The notes: generated by a model not told the origin, from the sequence alone. A stretch of DNA of 64,000 nt from Metaphire vulgaris (GCA_018105865.1 CM030845.1:7447890-7511889), one strand, 5' to 3'. Counted from the first letter of the stretch, positions 27,531-38,946 are shown. Made by a program: numbers and translations.

Positions 27531-30262
27531 GTTACCATCATTGAGTGTCAAGATTGAAATTCGAGACATCGCTGAAACAATGGATCATGGATGAAACGTG
27601 TAAAAACTTAGTACGCTCAAGCAAGGATTTGCTTTCAACTTCTAATCAGGGGCAGTTGTTTAATGTATGTAGCGGATTTGTGAAACTGCGCTCATTTTCT
27701 GAAATAAATTTAAAAATATTTTAAAGATGCAGAGTGTAATGCATCATCAGTTTAAAGTTGAAACCGAATCGCATGTTTTGTTTTGGTAAATTAAATTTGA
27801 TAAAATAACAAAGCAATCGCAGTCTTTCCTGTGATTGGCGAAGGTGCTTCACATGAGATAGGCCTATATAGGCTAAACAAGAATGATCGCTTGCATCGTC
27901 GTTGTCATTGCACCCCTGCCATGGGCGCCCGCACATTAGGGCAAGAGGGGGCACTTGCACCCCCCTGGAAAATGCAAATACCAGTATTCCACAGAGAATT
28001 TGGAAAACCTTGCTAAAATATTAACCATGACCATTGTGTTAAAATGTGTTTTGCCTCTCCTCTGTGGGTGCCCATGATCCCTGCTATCGTTAACGTTAAC
28101 GAATATTGACGAATATCGACGAATTCTAAGCTAGGTTCCATCACATCTGAGCATACTCATAAATGCCTGAATATAAGTTTTTCCAATCGAAAATAAATAT
28201 CCGAAAACATTTGCGGTGTCTGCCTCGAACTCGAAGTAACCAGTTTGTAGATTATCCGCAGCGGGAAACTGGGACCTACGAGATTTAAAAATGCAACGGA
28301 AAAGTAAATAAAAAAATAAAATAAACGCTTTCTCACGACGTCACCAAGCCCTATAAGAAACGAGCAAACTGAAAACCATGGGAATATTTCCAAGTCTTGA
28401 AGAAATCTCTTCCTTCGAGCTGCTATCAGTATCAGCGACTTCGGAATCCCAGCGAACAGCGACCTTTAATAAACGAAGCGTTTAATGATCAAAAGGAAAA
28501 CCTCTAAATGCCGAAGTATAACTTTCGGAACGACCCACGACCCGCCGACGGTCATCGGCGGCGGCGTGTGACCGCTTTATCACCGGCGGCGGCGGCGCGC
28601 CGAACGTTTTATCGGCGGCGGCGGCGTGGACTTTATTGGCGGCGGCGGCGGCGTCCTAAAACGCCGACTGCGACACTCTGATATCGTCGTTTTTGTTCAA
28701 TCCTCAAGGTTTTTGTCACCCGGTTAATTTGAAAACAATGTTACAAACTTATAATACTAGTAAAAATAAAAGTATACAGTTTAAGAAACCTTTTATCAAC
28801 AGAGCGTCTAATCACCGGACAGGTAGGATCCCATAAATTCCAGTGATGACCTTATTATGCCTATCTGAGCTTTCACGACATCATCAGCCGCCCCAAAACC
28901 GGTGATGACCTTTTTAACTTATCTGTATTTTCTGTATTTTTCGGAAAAAAGTGGATAGTGGTGGTAAAAAACTTTAAAAGTGTCAAAATGCCCCCGCTAA
29001 GACGGCGCCTGCGCTGCCGACGAGCTACGGTTCTGTTTATCAAATTATATTGATTATATATCCCAAATTGACCATAAATGAAAATTTTTTAAAGTGTATG
29101 ACAAAGCACTCGACATCAGACTAAGAAGATTAATTTTAAACTAAACTAAGAGGAAAGCAACAAACGCCGTTATGATGCGGTTCACTGCTCGTTTAGTTAA
29201 CTGCACAGCTAATTTTAGCATCACTTTACATGTAGTCGACGATCGGACATCGAAAACGAATTTTGCAGAATGTAAACAATACAGGACGTCATTCGATAGA
29301 CGAATGAAGCGAAGTAAATAAGTAACGTGTGCTTTAAATTGTGCTTTGAATTAGCTAGCACATGTTGACTATATATGGTGAAGACAGTTTTATCCACGTA
29401 TTACAGCAGTGTTGGCCTACTCTGGTTACATGAAAAAATAATTTCACCAAAGCGACGCCGGCGTCACGCCGATGTTCTCTCGGCGGCGGCGGCGGCAATT
29501 TACCGGCGGCGGCGGCGTCATGAAAACGTCGGCGGCGGCGGCGCGGCGTCGGCGCGCGGTCTACCACCAAGTCATATTTTCACAGCGGCGGCCGTACTAG
29601 GCGCCCTAAAACGCCGACTGCGACCTCTGGTTCCCTCTGCCCCCCGTGTGCTTCGTATTACCCGATCGTCTAATCACCGGACAGAGGATCGAGACGATAG
29701 ATCATCGCCGGAGACAAATTTAAGTTTTAGGAACAAAATTCGAACGCCAGAGGGCCTGCGCTGCCGACGACGACGACGACGACGGCGGCGGCGACGTCGA
29801 CAAATGTGGAACGCCGGCGGCTCGGGCGCTTTTCAATTACCGTCGACGATCGGACGGGGAATAGAGCGCCGGGTCCGGTTATTGGTCAGTTCGGGTCGAA
29901 CGGTGTCGAACGCGGGTCGCGCCGTCCCGAGCGTAATGTTTTCACAGCAATTTGTTAAGACGGTCTTGACAGCAGCGCGAGTCTTCTTGCGAGCGGGGCG
30001 GGGAGGTGGGGGGGGGGCGGGGGAGTGCGTAGCTGCGAGAGAAGACCGGACTATATTATTGGCCAATGACAACGTCGTCGTCGTCGTCGTCTTCGTTGTC
30101 GGGGGCAGGAGGAAGCGGAGGAAGGGGGGGGAGAGGGAGATCATATCGCTGCCATGGACGGTATCAGACACCGGTGATTACAGACAGCGGTGCGAGACCA
30201 AATGGCTCGGGTTCAACCCCGATAAATTATCACGGTTTTCATCGCTCCCTCCCTCCCTCCCC

Positions 30263-30297
<35 letters not shown>

Positions 30298-32074
30298 TCG
30301 CGCCAGATTCAATTATCCGCGAAATTCTCTGCGTAATCTTCAAACGCTCTGCGATCGAAATGGGAATCGGCAACCCGGAACTGCGGAGGTCAGGTACGGG
30401 GGATAATTGTCTCCCCGTCGGCAACGAGACGATGGAAAGACGGAAAGTTACGCGGCGCCGGTGAAACCGCGTTACTTACGGACATTTCTTCCTCCTCCTC
30501 CTCCTCCTCCTCCTCCTCCTCCTCCTCCTCCTCCTTCTCCTCCTGAAGACGTGTTTCTATAGCCCCAATAGGCATACGATTAGGCATGCGAGACTGTAGT
30601 AGACCATCGGCCGACGCGGATTATTTATTGTGCGTATAAGCTGTTCAGATGACATCCAATGCGCCACCAACTTTAGAGCGCTTAATGTCGAAGGACGCAC
30701 ACAGTACTATAGTGCCTGCGCTCCCCTCTACCAACTCGCCTTCTCAGTTTCCACATCAAATCGACCGGGGTAATATAAAAATGACGCTATAGAAGTCATC
30801 AGATACAGGCAAAGATCTCTACTTCATAGAACAGGGCTGGCCAACCTTTTGCCACAAGAGGGTCATTATACATTTCGATCAGCATGCGAAGAGTCGCATT
30901 TTTTGGTGCATTTTGCACATCATTGTTTTCAACAGTAGACCTTAGTACAGTCACTGCAGTCACGTGCTTACAAATTAATCAGCTGTTTAAAGTAAGTTAC
31001 TATTTTACTAAATTAAGTACGGGAACTAAAAGTATTACTCATGACTCAATATTGCATGCATAAGTAGAGCCAATAAAATTTATTTGGAAAGTTACCTTTA
31101 GGGCCGCCAATCAGCAGCCTGAGGGCCGCATGCGGCCCGCGGTTTGGCCACCTCTGTCTAGAAGGAAACTGAGTCTGAATACGTCATTAAAAGAAATGTT
31201 AATATTAGTATGGGTCAGAGATGGGTAATTAATCAATTAGAAAGTAATTGATTAGCTAATCGATTAGATGACCAGCTAATTCTAATTGTAATCAATTGGC
31301 AAATTTTATCAGCTAATCGTAATTCTAATCAATTAGAATTTACCTGCTAATTCTAATTATTTTTTAATTACATGACAATTAGCCATCGGAGGCAGCCTGA
31401 GAATAATGTTGAAACGCATGCTCATAGTATAACGCTGAGATGATCATGGTAGCATTAGCAATTACAGCTGAGAGATTAAGTGTTTTGTGTGATTGCCTTG
31501 ACAACTGGAAATGCCAGCCATTTCCAACCATTTGCAGCTGCATGCAATTACTGCAGATATTAAATTAGTATTTTAAAACTGTTTTGCGTGGTGTGTCAAC
31601 TGTATCGCGAACATCGACAATCTAATTGTAATTCTAATTGATTAGACAGCAGCTAATGCTAATTCTAATTAATTGAACAAAGTGTAGAACTAATTCTAAT
31701 GCTAATCAATTAGGTGCTAGAAGCAACTAATTCTAATTCTAATTGATTAGATTTTTGTCTAATTGTGCCCATCTCTGGTATGGGTAGCGGGAGCTAGTAG
31801 CTACCCATAATAATATTAACGTTGGGCGATAGAGCAGAAGGTCGAGGGTTCGAGACCCGCAGGAGCCTTAAGGTCGACTCAGCCTTATTCGCTAGAGTAC
31901 GGTAGTAAAATAAAGAGCAGTGGTAAAAGGCTGCGATAAGTCAAACAGGTACGCTAGTAACGCTACGCGATGCACTAGCCACGTATCCGTGGTATTACAA
32001 GCCTGGCTGACGGCTAGAGCAACGGAGATCAGCGCGGGCCCAATGAGCCCGTGAGGCTCGGGAAGGACTTTGAC

Positions 32075-32169
<95 letters not shown>

Positions 32170-32324
32170 CATCATCATCATCATCATCATCTTCATCTTC
32201 ATCTTCATCATCGTCATCATCATCATCATCATCATCATCACCATGAAAGGCAAATTTAATGTGCAAATTTTGCCAAGTAGGTTGCAACATTAGAGCTTGT
32301 ATCAACAGATGATAATGACGTACA

Positions 32325-32401
<77 letters not shown>

Positions 32402-32416
32402 TACTACTACTACTAC

Positions 32417-32491
<75 letters not shown>

Positions 32492-32802
32492 GCTGCTGCT
32501 GTTGGTCCAAATCTACACCTATTACACTTTTTATTGGTTATGAGCAGTATGGTAATTCACCTGCAGTATGTATCCTCTGGCGTAGTCTTCGTACGTCCAC
32601 CCGAAGGAATGCAGTACCTGGAGTACCTCTTTGTGCTGAAGAACGCTGAACAGACGGTCGAGGAGAATTTTCAGCCTGATCGGCGTCGCCTGCGTTCCGT
32701 AAAGGATCAGGCTGGCAATGTCGAACACGGTGCACAGCTGGACGACTTCGACCTGCATTCCGAGCAGGTAGGGGGCAGAACTACCCCCGGGATTGTCCAG
32801 GA
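17098..32802 (-). CDS. BNC: Basonuclin-family zinc-finger protein (BNC1/BNC2/disco type)
   Basis: Nuclear C2H2 zinc-finger regulator (family knowledge). Exon 32561-32802 gives [20 protein letters not shown] and [20 protein letters not shown], the highly conserved basonuclin N-terminal block. It joins in phase 0 to the large exon 17098-20979 starting [20 protein letters not shown] and [15 protein letters not shown]. Finger pair 1 (about 19663-19830): [17 protein letters not shown] and [20 protein letters not shown]. Pair 2 (18036-18131) has only [20 protein letters not shown]. Pair 3 (17113-17277): [17 protein letters not shown] and [20 protein letters not shown], then stop. Long poly-Q, poly-A, poly-G, poly-N and acidic tracts separate them. 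The large exon has two frame breaks (about 19258-19328 and 17383-17397), most likely indels or assembly errors because this region is one exon in vertebrates. The usual Cys-rich N-terminal segment was not found. Confidence 0.9.
18213..18270 (-). repeat. CAG tract encoding poly-Gln in basonuclin
   Basis: Nineteen uninterrupted CAG codons on the minus strand (AGLQ...QSPHR). It stands just upstream of the place where the first finger of the middle pair should be. Confidence 0.9.
19258..19328 (-). repeat. CAA tract at the first frame break of basonuclin
   Basis: Perfect CAA repeat on the minus strand preceded by AAAA. Poly-Gln in the upstream frame, poly-Asn in the downstream frame. Confidence 0.85.
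22054..22367. mobile_element. hAT MITE with 7/8 target duplication
   Basis: Ends CAGGGCATAGCCAAGG and CTGGCTACGCCACTG, flanked by GCTCTGTC (22046-22053) and GGTCTGTC (22368-22375). Interior repeats CTTTTTTTGCTTGTCAAG-like motifs. Confidence 0.85.
22600..23900. other. CpG-rich trinucleotide-repeat island
   Basis: GAC/GTC, GCC and GGGGC runs (for example GGGGC units at 22880-22915, CGGC units at 23625-23665) with many CpGs. Could be a promoter island for the minus-strand gene; no exon could be proved. Confidence 0.4.
25170..25605 (+). mobile_element. LINE 3' end (reverse transcriptase C-terminus and UTR), degraded
   Basis: Contains a frame like [15 protein letters not shown] followed by a 3' UTR ending GAAGAAATAAAGATGTCATG. 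Aligns along its whole length with the minus-strand copy at 62988-63480. Confidence 0.75.
26057..26105. mobile_element. MITE fragment with the TTTTTGCTTGTC motif
   Basis: GACCTTTTTGCTTGTCAGAC embedded in a C-rich remnant (25978-26140). Termini are not recognisable. Confidence 0.4.
27302..27373. mobile_element. piggyBac-like MITE (TTAA duplication)
   Basis: CCCCTTAACCG and CAGTTAAGGGG form the inverted ends, each flanked by TTAA (27298-27301, 27374-27377). A one-ended relative, TTAACCCTTTAACCCCCGG, is at about 24362. Confidence 0.7.
27487..27528. repeat. (CT)n microsatellite
   Basis: Uninterrupted CT dinucleotides. Confidence 0.95.
27920..28076. mobile_element. hAT-type MITE, CATGGGC family
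   Basis: Ends CATGGGCGCCCGCA and TGTGGGTGCCCATG, flanked by ACCCCTGC (27912-27919) and ATCCCTGC (28077-28084), a 7/8 duplication. Shares GGGGGCACTTGCACCCCCC and TTTTGC motifs with the element at 48277. Confidence 0.8.
28545..29250. repeat. GGC-rich module, copy A of a collinear duplication
   Basis: Three roughly 25-bp units carrying (GGC)4 after TTTAT, then CCTAAAACGCCGACTGCGAC, CGTCTAATCACCGGACAG, CCTGCGCTGCCGACGA and TCGACGATCGGAC in order. The same blocks in the same order are found at 29443-29860. Confidence 0.7.
29443..29860. repeat. GGC-rich module, copy B of a collinear duplication
   Basis: As copy A but more compact and GC-rich between the shared blocks (29605-29625, 29670-29688, 29755-29771, 29842-29856). 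Confidence 0.7.
30489..30536. repeat. (TCC)n microsatellite
   Basis: Near-perfect TCC trinucleotide run. Confidence 0.9.
30832..31156. mobile_element. hAT MITE (CAGGGCTGGCCAACC type)
   Basis: Left CAGGGCTGGCCAACC, right GGTTTGGCCACCTCTG with the GGGCCGCATGCGGCCCGCGG motif typical of Charlie-like elements. Flanks TCATAGAA and TCTAGAA agree if one base was lost. Confidence 0.8.
31216..31777. mobile_element. hAT MITE with AATTA-rich interior, exact 8-bp duplication
   Basis: Ends CAGAGATGGGTAATTAATC and CTAATTGTGCCCATCTCTG, flanked by GTATGGGT on both sides (31208-31215, 31778-31785). The interior is filled with variants of CTAATTCTAATTGATTAG on both strands. Confidence 0.9.
31820..32252 (+). 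mobile_element. tRNA-derived SINE (5' truncated) with ATT/CAT tail
   Basis: B box GAGGGTTCGAGACCC at about 31844-31857, then the conserved GGTCGACTCAGCCTTATTCG body and a GGCTCGGGAAGGACTTTGAC 3' end running into ATT repeats (32077-32169) and CAT repeats. No recognisable A box, so not a tRNA gene. Confidence 0.75.
32325..32490. repeat. (ATT)n/(ACT)n tract beside basonuclin exon
   Basis: ATT repeats broken by a block of ACT repeats (32400-32456). It ends about 70 bp from the donor side of the 32561-32802 exon. Confidence 0.95.
32561..32802 (-). CDS. BNC: Basonuclin conserved upstream exon
   Basis: Acceptor CTATTTTTCCAG|TCCTGG, donor CTGCAG|GTGAAT. Encodes [14 protein letters not shown], then [40 protein letters not shown] and [18 protein letters not shown]. 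Almost residue-for-residue basonuclin. Enters in phase 1, exits in phase 0. Confidence 0.93.
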
Positions 32803-35217
32803 CTGGAAAAATAGACGCAAAATCCGAACAGAGTTAATTTGAAGCGGTGTCAAGTTCTGTGAAGTAGGCGACTCAGTTCGCTTATTCAAAGAAATTAGTC
32901 CATAAGCGTTTTCTTTTCATACATGCCAGTTTCGCTGGGTTCGGTTTATTAAATACAAAATAACAATAATAATTATTAATACTTATTTTAATTATAAATG
33001 ATAATAGCAACAATAATATAATAATATAAATAGCCTAACTTTATTTTGGTTTGAAATATTTTCGCTCTATACATTACGATTAACCTGATTCACTTTTTTA
33101 AAATTCGACTCACTTGAAAGACTTTCTAGGCAAGTCATGCAAGCATGGTTAGATTTGTGACCTGGAACAGTGGTGGGAACATGTCGAGCTTGGGGGGATG
33201 TTGAGAAAATGTAACAGTGGGGATGTAGCTCTGGGGGATGTAGCAATGTAGCAGTAGGGAAGGGTGTAGTTGGGCAGTGGGGGGATTCTCCTCTTCCCCT
33301 ACAAATCGCACCCTGCATGCAAGCGAACCAATTCGTCATGCTAAAAGGATGGCATTGAAGACTTGATTTCCCTGTTAGATGATGCAAATTTATGATCTAT
33401 GAGTGGAATAAATAAAATTCAATACAACTACGACTTCATATAGTCACTTCGTTACAAATTCTTAGTGGAAATTCCTACAGAAGCTGTAGAGGCTATAGTC
33501 AATCATACAAGACGACATTTGGCCTGCTTAGTGGAATCAGAGTAGATCCATACAGTATTCTGACGCTCGAAAAAGCACTATTCTAGGCTGAGACACTCGT
33601 ATGACTCGTATCAGGGACCCGAATTTTGCCCTGTGACGGATCGGAGCCCCAGACAAGTGGCCCTGACTAGGTCACAGAGGTCAGTATAAAGCACCAAACA
33701 GACAAACAGACAGACAGGTAGGCAGACAGACATACAGACAGAGACATAGACACAGTTACAGAAATACAGAGACAGAGTCGCACATACACACAGAGAGATA
33801 GAAACAAAGAGGGTAAGAGAAACAGAGACGGAGAGACAGAAACAGAGATGGAAGGACGGAGACAGAACGAAGCGTTTGAGGAACAGTTTTACGTTTGAAT
33901 TGCCATGTGTGACTTATGGCTATTTTGTGGAATTCAGTTCATTATAGACACATGAAAAACCGACCAAGCGACGATTCGTGTATTCTTTTGCGGTGCGCAT
34001 GCACTGTGCATCTCGTTAACCTATCTGTTTATAGTAATTGCATCGACTTCTCGACCAGGTAAAGAGACTTCAAGAGAGGTATGGGGACCTACCAAGTCTT
34101 CACCGAGGAATCATGTCTGGTGTCCGTCAAACGGGTCTTCTATAGAATTCTCCTTAACCAACGAAGACGATGCATAATGCATAGAGAAGGGGCGTGTTTT
34201 GATTGTTGTAGCAGCAGCAGCAGCGGCGGCGCTGGTTTCATGAATTTTAAAGGCGTCGGTGCCCAAAAACGTTCAGAGGCATTTTCAAAACGATTTGAAG
34301 CGAAACGCAGTCGTCGTCGTCGTCGTCGTCGACGCCTGTGAATTATAAGTCCCCGGGCAACGCTAATTTCGGTTGACTACGTGGACGCCATGTCGGCGGA
34401 CAGGGGGAGTCGAGTTGGACCGGGAGCGTATAGCGCAGCAACGAGATTCCCCTTCGGTCGTGCGAGAGAGCGAGGCCGGCGGCGGCGGTGGTCTCCCGGA
34501 GGCATCGGGTTAAATCTGCGCCACCGCGGCGCATCGGCGGGGGCGGCGGCCGGTCCCTGACGGCGAGAAGCGTCGGCGGCCCTAAAGCGCTTAATTTGAT
34601 ACTCGACGATCGTCGCTGGCGGTGTTGCCGCTTGTTGGAATGATCGTTCGGGGACTGCGTGGCAGCTGGTTCCGTCTCCCTACCAGAGACGCCGTTTGAA
34701 TGACAATCGCGCGGGACACCGAGATACGGCGCCGCCGCTTGTGGGTCGATGCCCCCACGCCCATCCCAATCCCAACCCCCTCCCCGGCCAAGACTTGTCA
34801 ATAGTCGTCGTCCGCCGTACGTAGCCCCTATAGCATCGGTAGAACCCGGACGCGTGTATACGTTAATAAAGTTCGTTAAGAGTCACGGCGACGCCGGACA
34901 ATTCGGCGCTCGACAATTCGGCGTCTGCGCTGCTATTCGGAGACGCTAATCCAAGCCGCAACTTCAGGGCAGACGACCAAACATACCTAGACGAGGAACG
35001 CCTGTTACAAACACTCATTCCTCGTAAATTTTACGATTTACCTGGCAATGTGCGCAAGAGATCCATGATGATGATCTCTCTCCATTCAATAACTGGTATC
35101 GATAGCAAAATAACTAAAATGTTGTGGTGTAGTCAGCATTGCTACTACTGTTGAGAGATTGTATTCACTGCTTCTGCCTTCATTAGTTCACATGTTCACA
35201 CCTCATTCACTTTTAAT

Positions 35218-35292
35218 TCGTTTCATCACTCTTCTGAATTTTTGCATATCTATAGCCTACTGTAGCACTAGCATTGTCCAATTTCAAACAGG
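35218..35292. repeat. Direct-repeat pair, copy 1
   Basis: TCGTTTCATCACTCTTCTGA followed by CTATAGCCTACTGTAGCACT. Copy 2 lies at 35568-35648 with few changes and a 6-base insertion. Confidence 0.85.
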
Positions 35293-35567
35293 GTATCAAT
35301 TTTATAATATTTTTGTGGTCTATAAAACCTGTAGGCCTAATAGAAGAAACCAGCTCTCTTAAGCGTCATCTTATTTCTCGATTGATTTTTTAGACATTTG
35401 ACAGAGAATAGATTTCTGAAAGACTTTGTATAGTGTCGTTTCAAATGGCTCATTATTTTTCGTGGCATTTCGAGAGCTCTAGACAAAAATTGAGACAGAA
35501 TATATTGACAATTCTAGTACAATTTGACACAGCAAAGATGGGGACACAAGAATATGTGGTTTTAAAT

Positions 35568-35648
35568 CGTTTCATCACTCTTCTGAATGTTTGCATGTCT
35601 ATAGCCTACTGTAGCACTAGTCCTTGCATTGTCCAATTTCAAACAGGC
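35568..35648. repeat. Direct-repeat pair, copy 2
   Basis: Same order as copy 1; both end TTGCATTGTCCAATTTCAAA or close to it. Confidence 0.85.
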
Positions 35649-36267
35649 CATGTTGGCCCACCCAATATTTGGTTTGTGGCGCTCTCCATGCTCATTATAT
35701 ATGCATGCGTTTGCGTGTAAGCTTATATATGTATAGATGTATGTAGGGACTACTGTGTATGTACTGTAGGCCTGTGTATGTAGACCTATGTATGTATGTA
35801 TGTATGTAGGTAGGTAGGTAAGTATGAATGCATAATATAGATCGAGGTATGCGCATATTTGGTTTTCGCAAATTCGTAAGGTGAGACGTCAAGATCTTTA
35901 CTAAACATGAGCTGTCTCACAGAAAGCAAACGACGAAGAATTAAATACGCCGAGTAACAAATATTAGAAGATAAGCGGCAATTATCAACATATTTTGTAG
36001 CTCAAGGTCGACTGTTTAATATATGTATTTTTTACTATGTTATATCACTTAGTTAAGTGTTCAGTCATGAGTTTAAATGTTTATACAACCAGTATGTCGA
36101 TCTAACATGATCATGTTATATTGTTTAATGTTAATGTCAATGCTTGTATGAAGTTGAAAAAATAAATGATGTTTTCAATTCAATTCAATTTCAATTCAAT
36201 ATCAAGCAGACAACAATGACTATTATTATGTAATATTATATAGGCCTAGTTTCCGATTGTTTGTGTG

Positions 36268-36450
36268 TAACGCAGCGTAACGTTGTAGCACCGTCTTCAT
36301 TGGACGAGGCATTTTGTCATTTTAAAATCGTCGCTAAGCAACGCAATTTAATCATGGGCGGAGCTTGCTGAATAAGACGACGTGATTCATAATTGCTTGC
36401 TTTACGTTGCCCTCCGCCTTAGCCATTTTGAAATACCGACAATTTCCAAG
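36268..36450. promoter_or_regulatory. Promoter-like motif cluster
   Basis: RFX-like GTCGCTAAGCAAC (36330-36342), GGGCGGAGC, CRE-like GACGTGAT and YY1-like GCCATTTTG within 180 bp of otherwise AT-rich DNA. No adjoining exon identified. Confidence 0.3.
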
Positions 36451-36789
36451 GTTCCCTATATTTGCATTGACCGTCAGCAAGTCGTAAGGGCAAGCATTTG
36501 GGATACATTTGGAATCAATAGGCCTAGTTGAACTTGAAACTCAAACAGTCACAATAGTTTGAATGATTGGAATCGTGGAGCTGTAACTAAATTAACTAAG
36601 TAACAGACATAACAGACAGACAGCAGACATACAGACAGACAGACAAACTAGTGCTATATGTGATTGCTGAATGACGCAATGGATTGTTCACCTTCGTTGC
36701 GTGATAGCTAAATTAACTCTATAAAAGCGAATGCAACAAACAAGAACCATAATAAACGCATGCGCAATACATTCACACACGTAACGTAG

Positions 36790-36791
<2 letters not shown>

Positions 36792-36832
<41 letters not shown>
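36792..36832. repeat. (TA)n microsatellite
   Basis: Pure TA run next to the hAT MITE at 36849. Confidence 0.95.
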
Positions 36833-36838
<6 letters not shown>

Positions 36839-36848
36839 AAGTTATCTG

Positions 36849-37152
36849 CAGTGGCGGTTCCACCATGTTGATGACTGGAGATGCATCCCCACCGGGGTTC
36901 CGGATGACCTTTTTTGCTTGTAATCCTATTTTCCGGTGAGTTTTAAAAAAGTTAGTGAAACATACTGCAAATGACCTTCTTTTTCTTGCTTGTCGGCCTT
37001 TTTGGAAAGGTTTCTTAACATTTAGTGAACAAAGCACTACTAACAATGACCTTTCTTCTCTTTTTCTTGTTTTTCTTCTTGACTGTGCATCCTCCAACAA
37101 CTTCCAATAAATTTTTTTCATCCCCCACCAAGAATTCCTGGAACCACCACTG
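36849..37152. mobile_element. hAT MITE with exact 8-bp target duplication
   Basis: Ends CAGTGGCGGTTCCACC and GGAACCACCACTG, flanked by GTTATCTG on both sides (36841-36848, 37153-37160). Interior repeats GACCTTTTTTGCTTGT about every 60-75 bp. Confidence 0.92.
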
Positions 37153-37247
37153 GTTATCTGTATCTCCAGACATTTTACTACTTTCGGTACTTCGTTCCTT
37201 CTCGAGAATGAAGTACCGAAAGTATTAAAATTTAACACAACACACAC

Positions 37248-37251
<4 letters not shown>

Positions 37252-37318
<67 letters not shown>
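37252..37318. repeat. (TA)n microsatellite
   Basis: About 33 TA units. Confidence 0.95.
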
Positions 37319-37321
<3 letters not shown>

Positions 37322-37976
37322 GTACCATGTACAATCCACGTGTGTTGACAGTTATCGCAAATGCGAACGAATGGTTTGCTGGCCGCAAAACAGTCGCATT
37401 TGCAGTTGGGGAACTACACAGCGAAGTATCTGTAACGCACGAACACATTGACAAAATAATGTTCTACAACGAGTCTGTCATATTCGAATAGCAAGGATAA
37501 TAAATTTCGTCCACGATTTTGCTTTAATTTTTACTTTGTTCATATTTTCTCCGAAATTATGGGAAACGTCTTCCTAGAGGTTTGTCCTACAGTCCTTATT
37601 AGCAAAACTGCAAAATAATCAGAACTCTACAGATGGAACTAAAAATAAAGAAAATAAAACATTTAAACTGGTCTTTCGTTGGTTATGCCCTATACTGTTA
37701 GGTCGCCATCTTTCGTTGGTTATATCTACAATGTTGATCATAGATTTCAATTTAAATTACATGCAGCTTTTTCTTCATAAAACGTTGACATACTGACAGC
37801 TGCAATGTTTGAAAAAGCACTAGACATGCGCACTGAATTCAATTTGATGATCTATATCGACCGTTGTATTTGGAACTATATAGCGTAAGACGGACTTAAC
37901 GCTTGCTGCGTCAAAAATTAGAAAATCGTCACTACGGTCTTTACAATCTTCACATTACCGACCCCGGCGGATTTCT

Positions 37977-38168
37977 CAGTGGCGTCGCTAGGGTTGGTGT
38001 CACCCAGTGCGGTAAAATCGTGGTGTCACCCATTTAGACTTGGGACCTCTTCTAAATCTTTCTTATTTTTCCTTCTCAAATACCGACAAGCAAAAAAAAG
38101 ATCATCCTTGTTTGGTGTCACCCCTAGATTTCTGCTCCGCACCCCCTCCACTCCTCTCGACGCCACTG
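37977..38168. mobile_element. hAT-like MITE (no clear target duplication)
   Basis: Ends CAGTGGCGTCGCTAGGG and CTCGACGCCACTG with GGTGTCACCC near both ends. The interior has the reverse motif GACAAGCAAAAAAAAGATCA. The flanks do not match. Confidence 0.7.
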
Positions 38169-38829
38169 CTCTTATATCAACCTAATATTTTGCGGACGGA
38201 TTTTTGTAATACTCTAGTTCTATACCAATTCTCAGTATTATTTATTTATTTATTTATTCCAGGCCAATTTTTAAAGCGCAGTAGCAGGGCTAAGGCCCAC
38301 GACAAGAGCGCTTCACACATAATAATTACAAGTAGCTCATTCTAAATAAGTGAGTTTTTAAGTTCTTAATAAAAAGTAAATTATTATATATTATTATTAT
38401 TTAGTCAAATAAGTTAAAACAAACACTTGCCTTGAAAGGTATCATATCTTGTTCACGTCTAGCGTCCAAACGGAGATGCGCGATTACTGAGAACCTGACG
38501 ATAACTGGAATGCGAACGAAGTGCCTTCGCCAATCGAATCTTATCTGAGAACATCGACACAAAGGGAGCTAGTGAACAGCTTCGCTTGCATCGGATAGAC
38601 AAACACTAATAATTATTCCCGTAAAATGAAATAGACCTAGCGGATAAAACTTGTGTTGGAACTTGGAACAACGGCAAAAAAGCTGGCAAAGTTTGCAGAC
38701 AGAGACATGTTTCTAGCCGAGTACACTGAGAATGAGACGATTTGTAAGACAGAAGATCAAAGACTTTCTGAGTTTTGGACCCATAAAAGGAAAGAGGTCT
38801 CTTGCCAGCTGCTGCATGCCGTAAAGGTT

Positions 38830-38871
<42 letters not shown>

Positions 38872-38946
38872 AAACCAGTCTCCAAGTTCATAGAACGTTT
38901 GAATGAGTTAGCAATTTATTGACTTTGGATGACGTTCTTCACTTAC

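Larger units (their letters stand above)
20980..32560. other. Basonuclin intron (11.6 kb): repeat islands and mobile elements
   Basis: Contains CpG-rich trinucleotide islands (22560-23900, 26190-27250, 28540-28680, 29440-30450), MITEs, a LINE 3' end at 25170-25605, a SINE at 31820 and long ATT tracts. Open frames in the islands (for example 29375-30406) follow repeat codons and lack family resemblance. Stretches such as 21000-22050 and 24140-25160 show nothing recognisable beyond scattered TE scraps. Confidence 0.6.
32803..38946. other. Upstream basonuclin intron or intergenic DNA
   Basis: Holds MITEs, TA tracts (36792-36832, 37252-37318), a 75-bp direct-repeat pair, a CAGA-rich stretch (33695-33860) and a GC-rich island at 34200-34950 with a GTC run. 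No supported exon except the candidate at 38947. Confidence 0.55.

Noticed and set aside
29375..30406. 343-codon plus-strand ORF in a GC-rich island
   Set aside because: Composed largely of Arg/Gly/Ser codons from GAC/GGC repeats, overlaps equally long frames on the other strand, and contains the duplicated non-coding module. No domain.
31820..31870. Possible tRNA gene with GGTTCGAGACC
   Set aside because: No A box or acceptor stem; it is the head of a SINE ending in ATT repeats.
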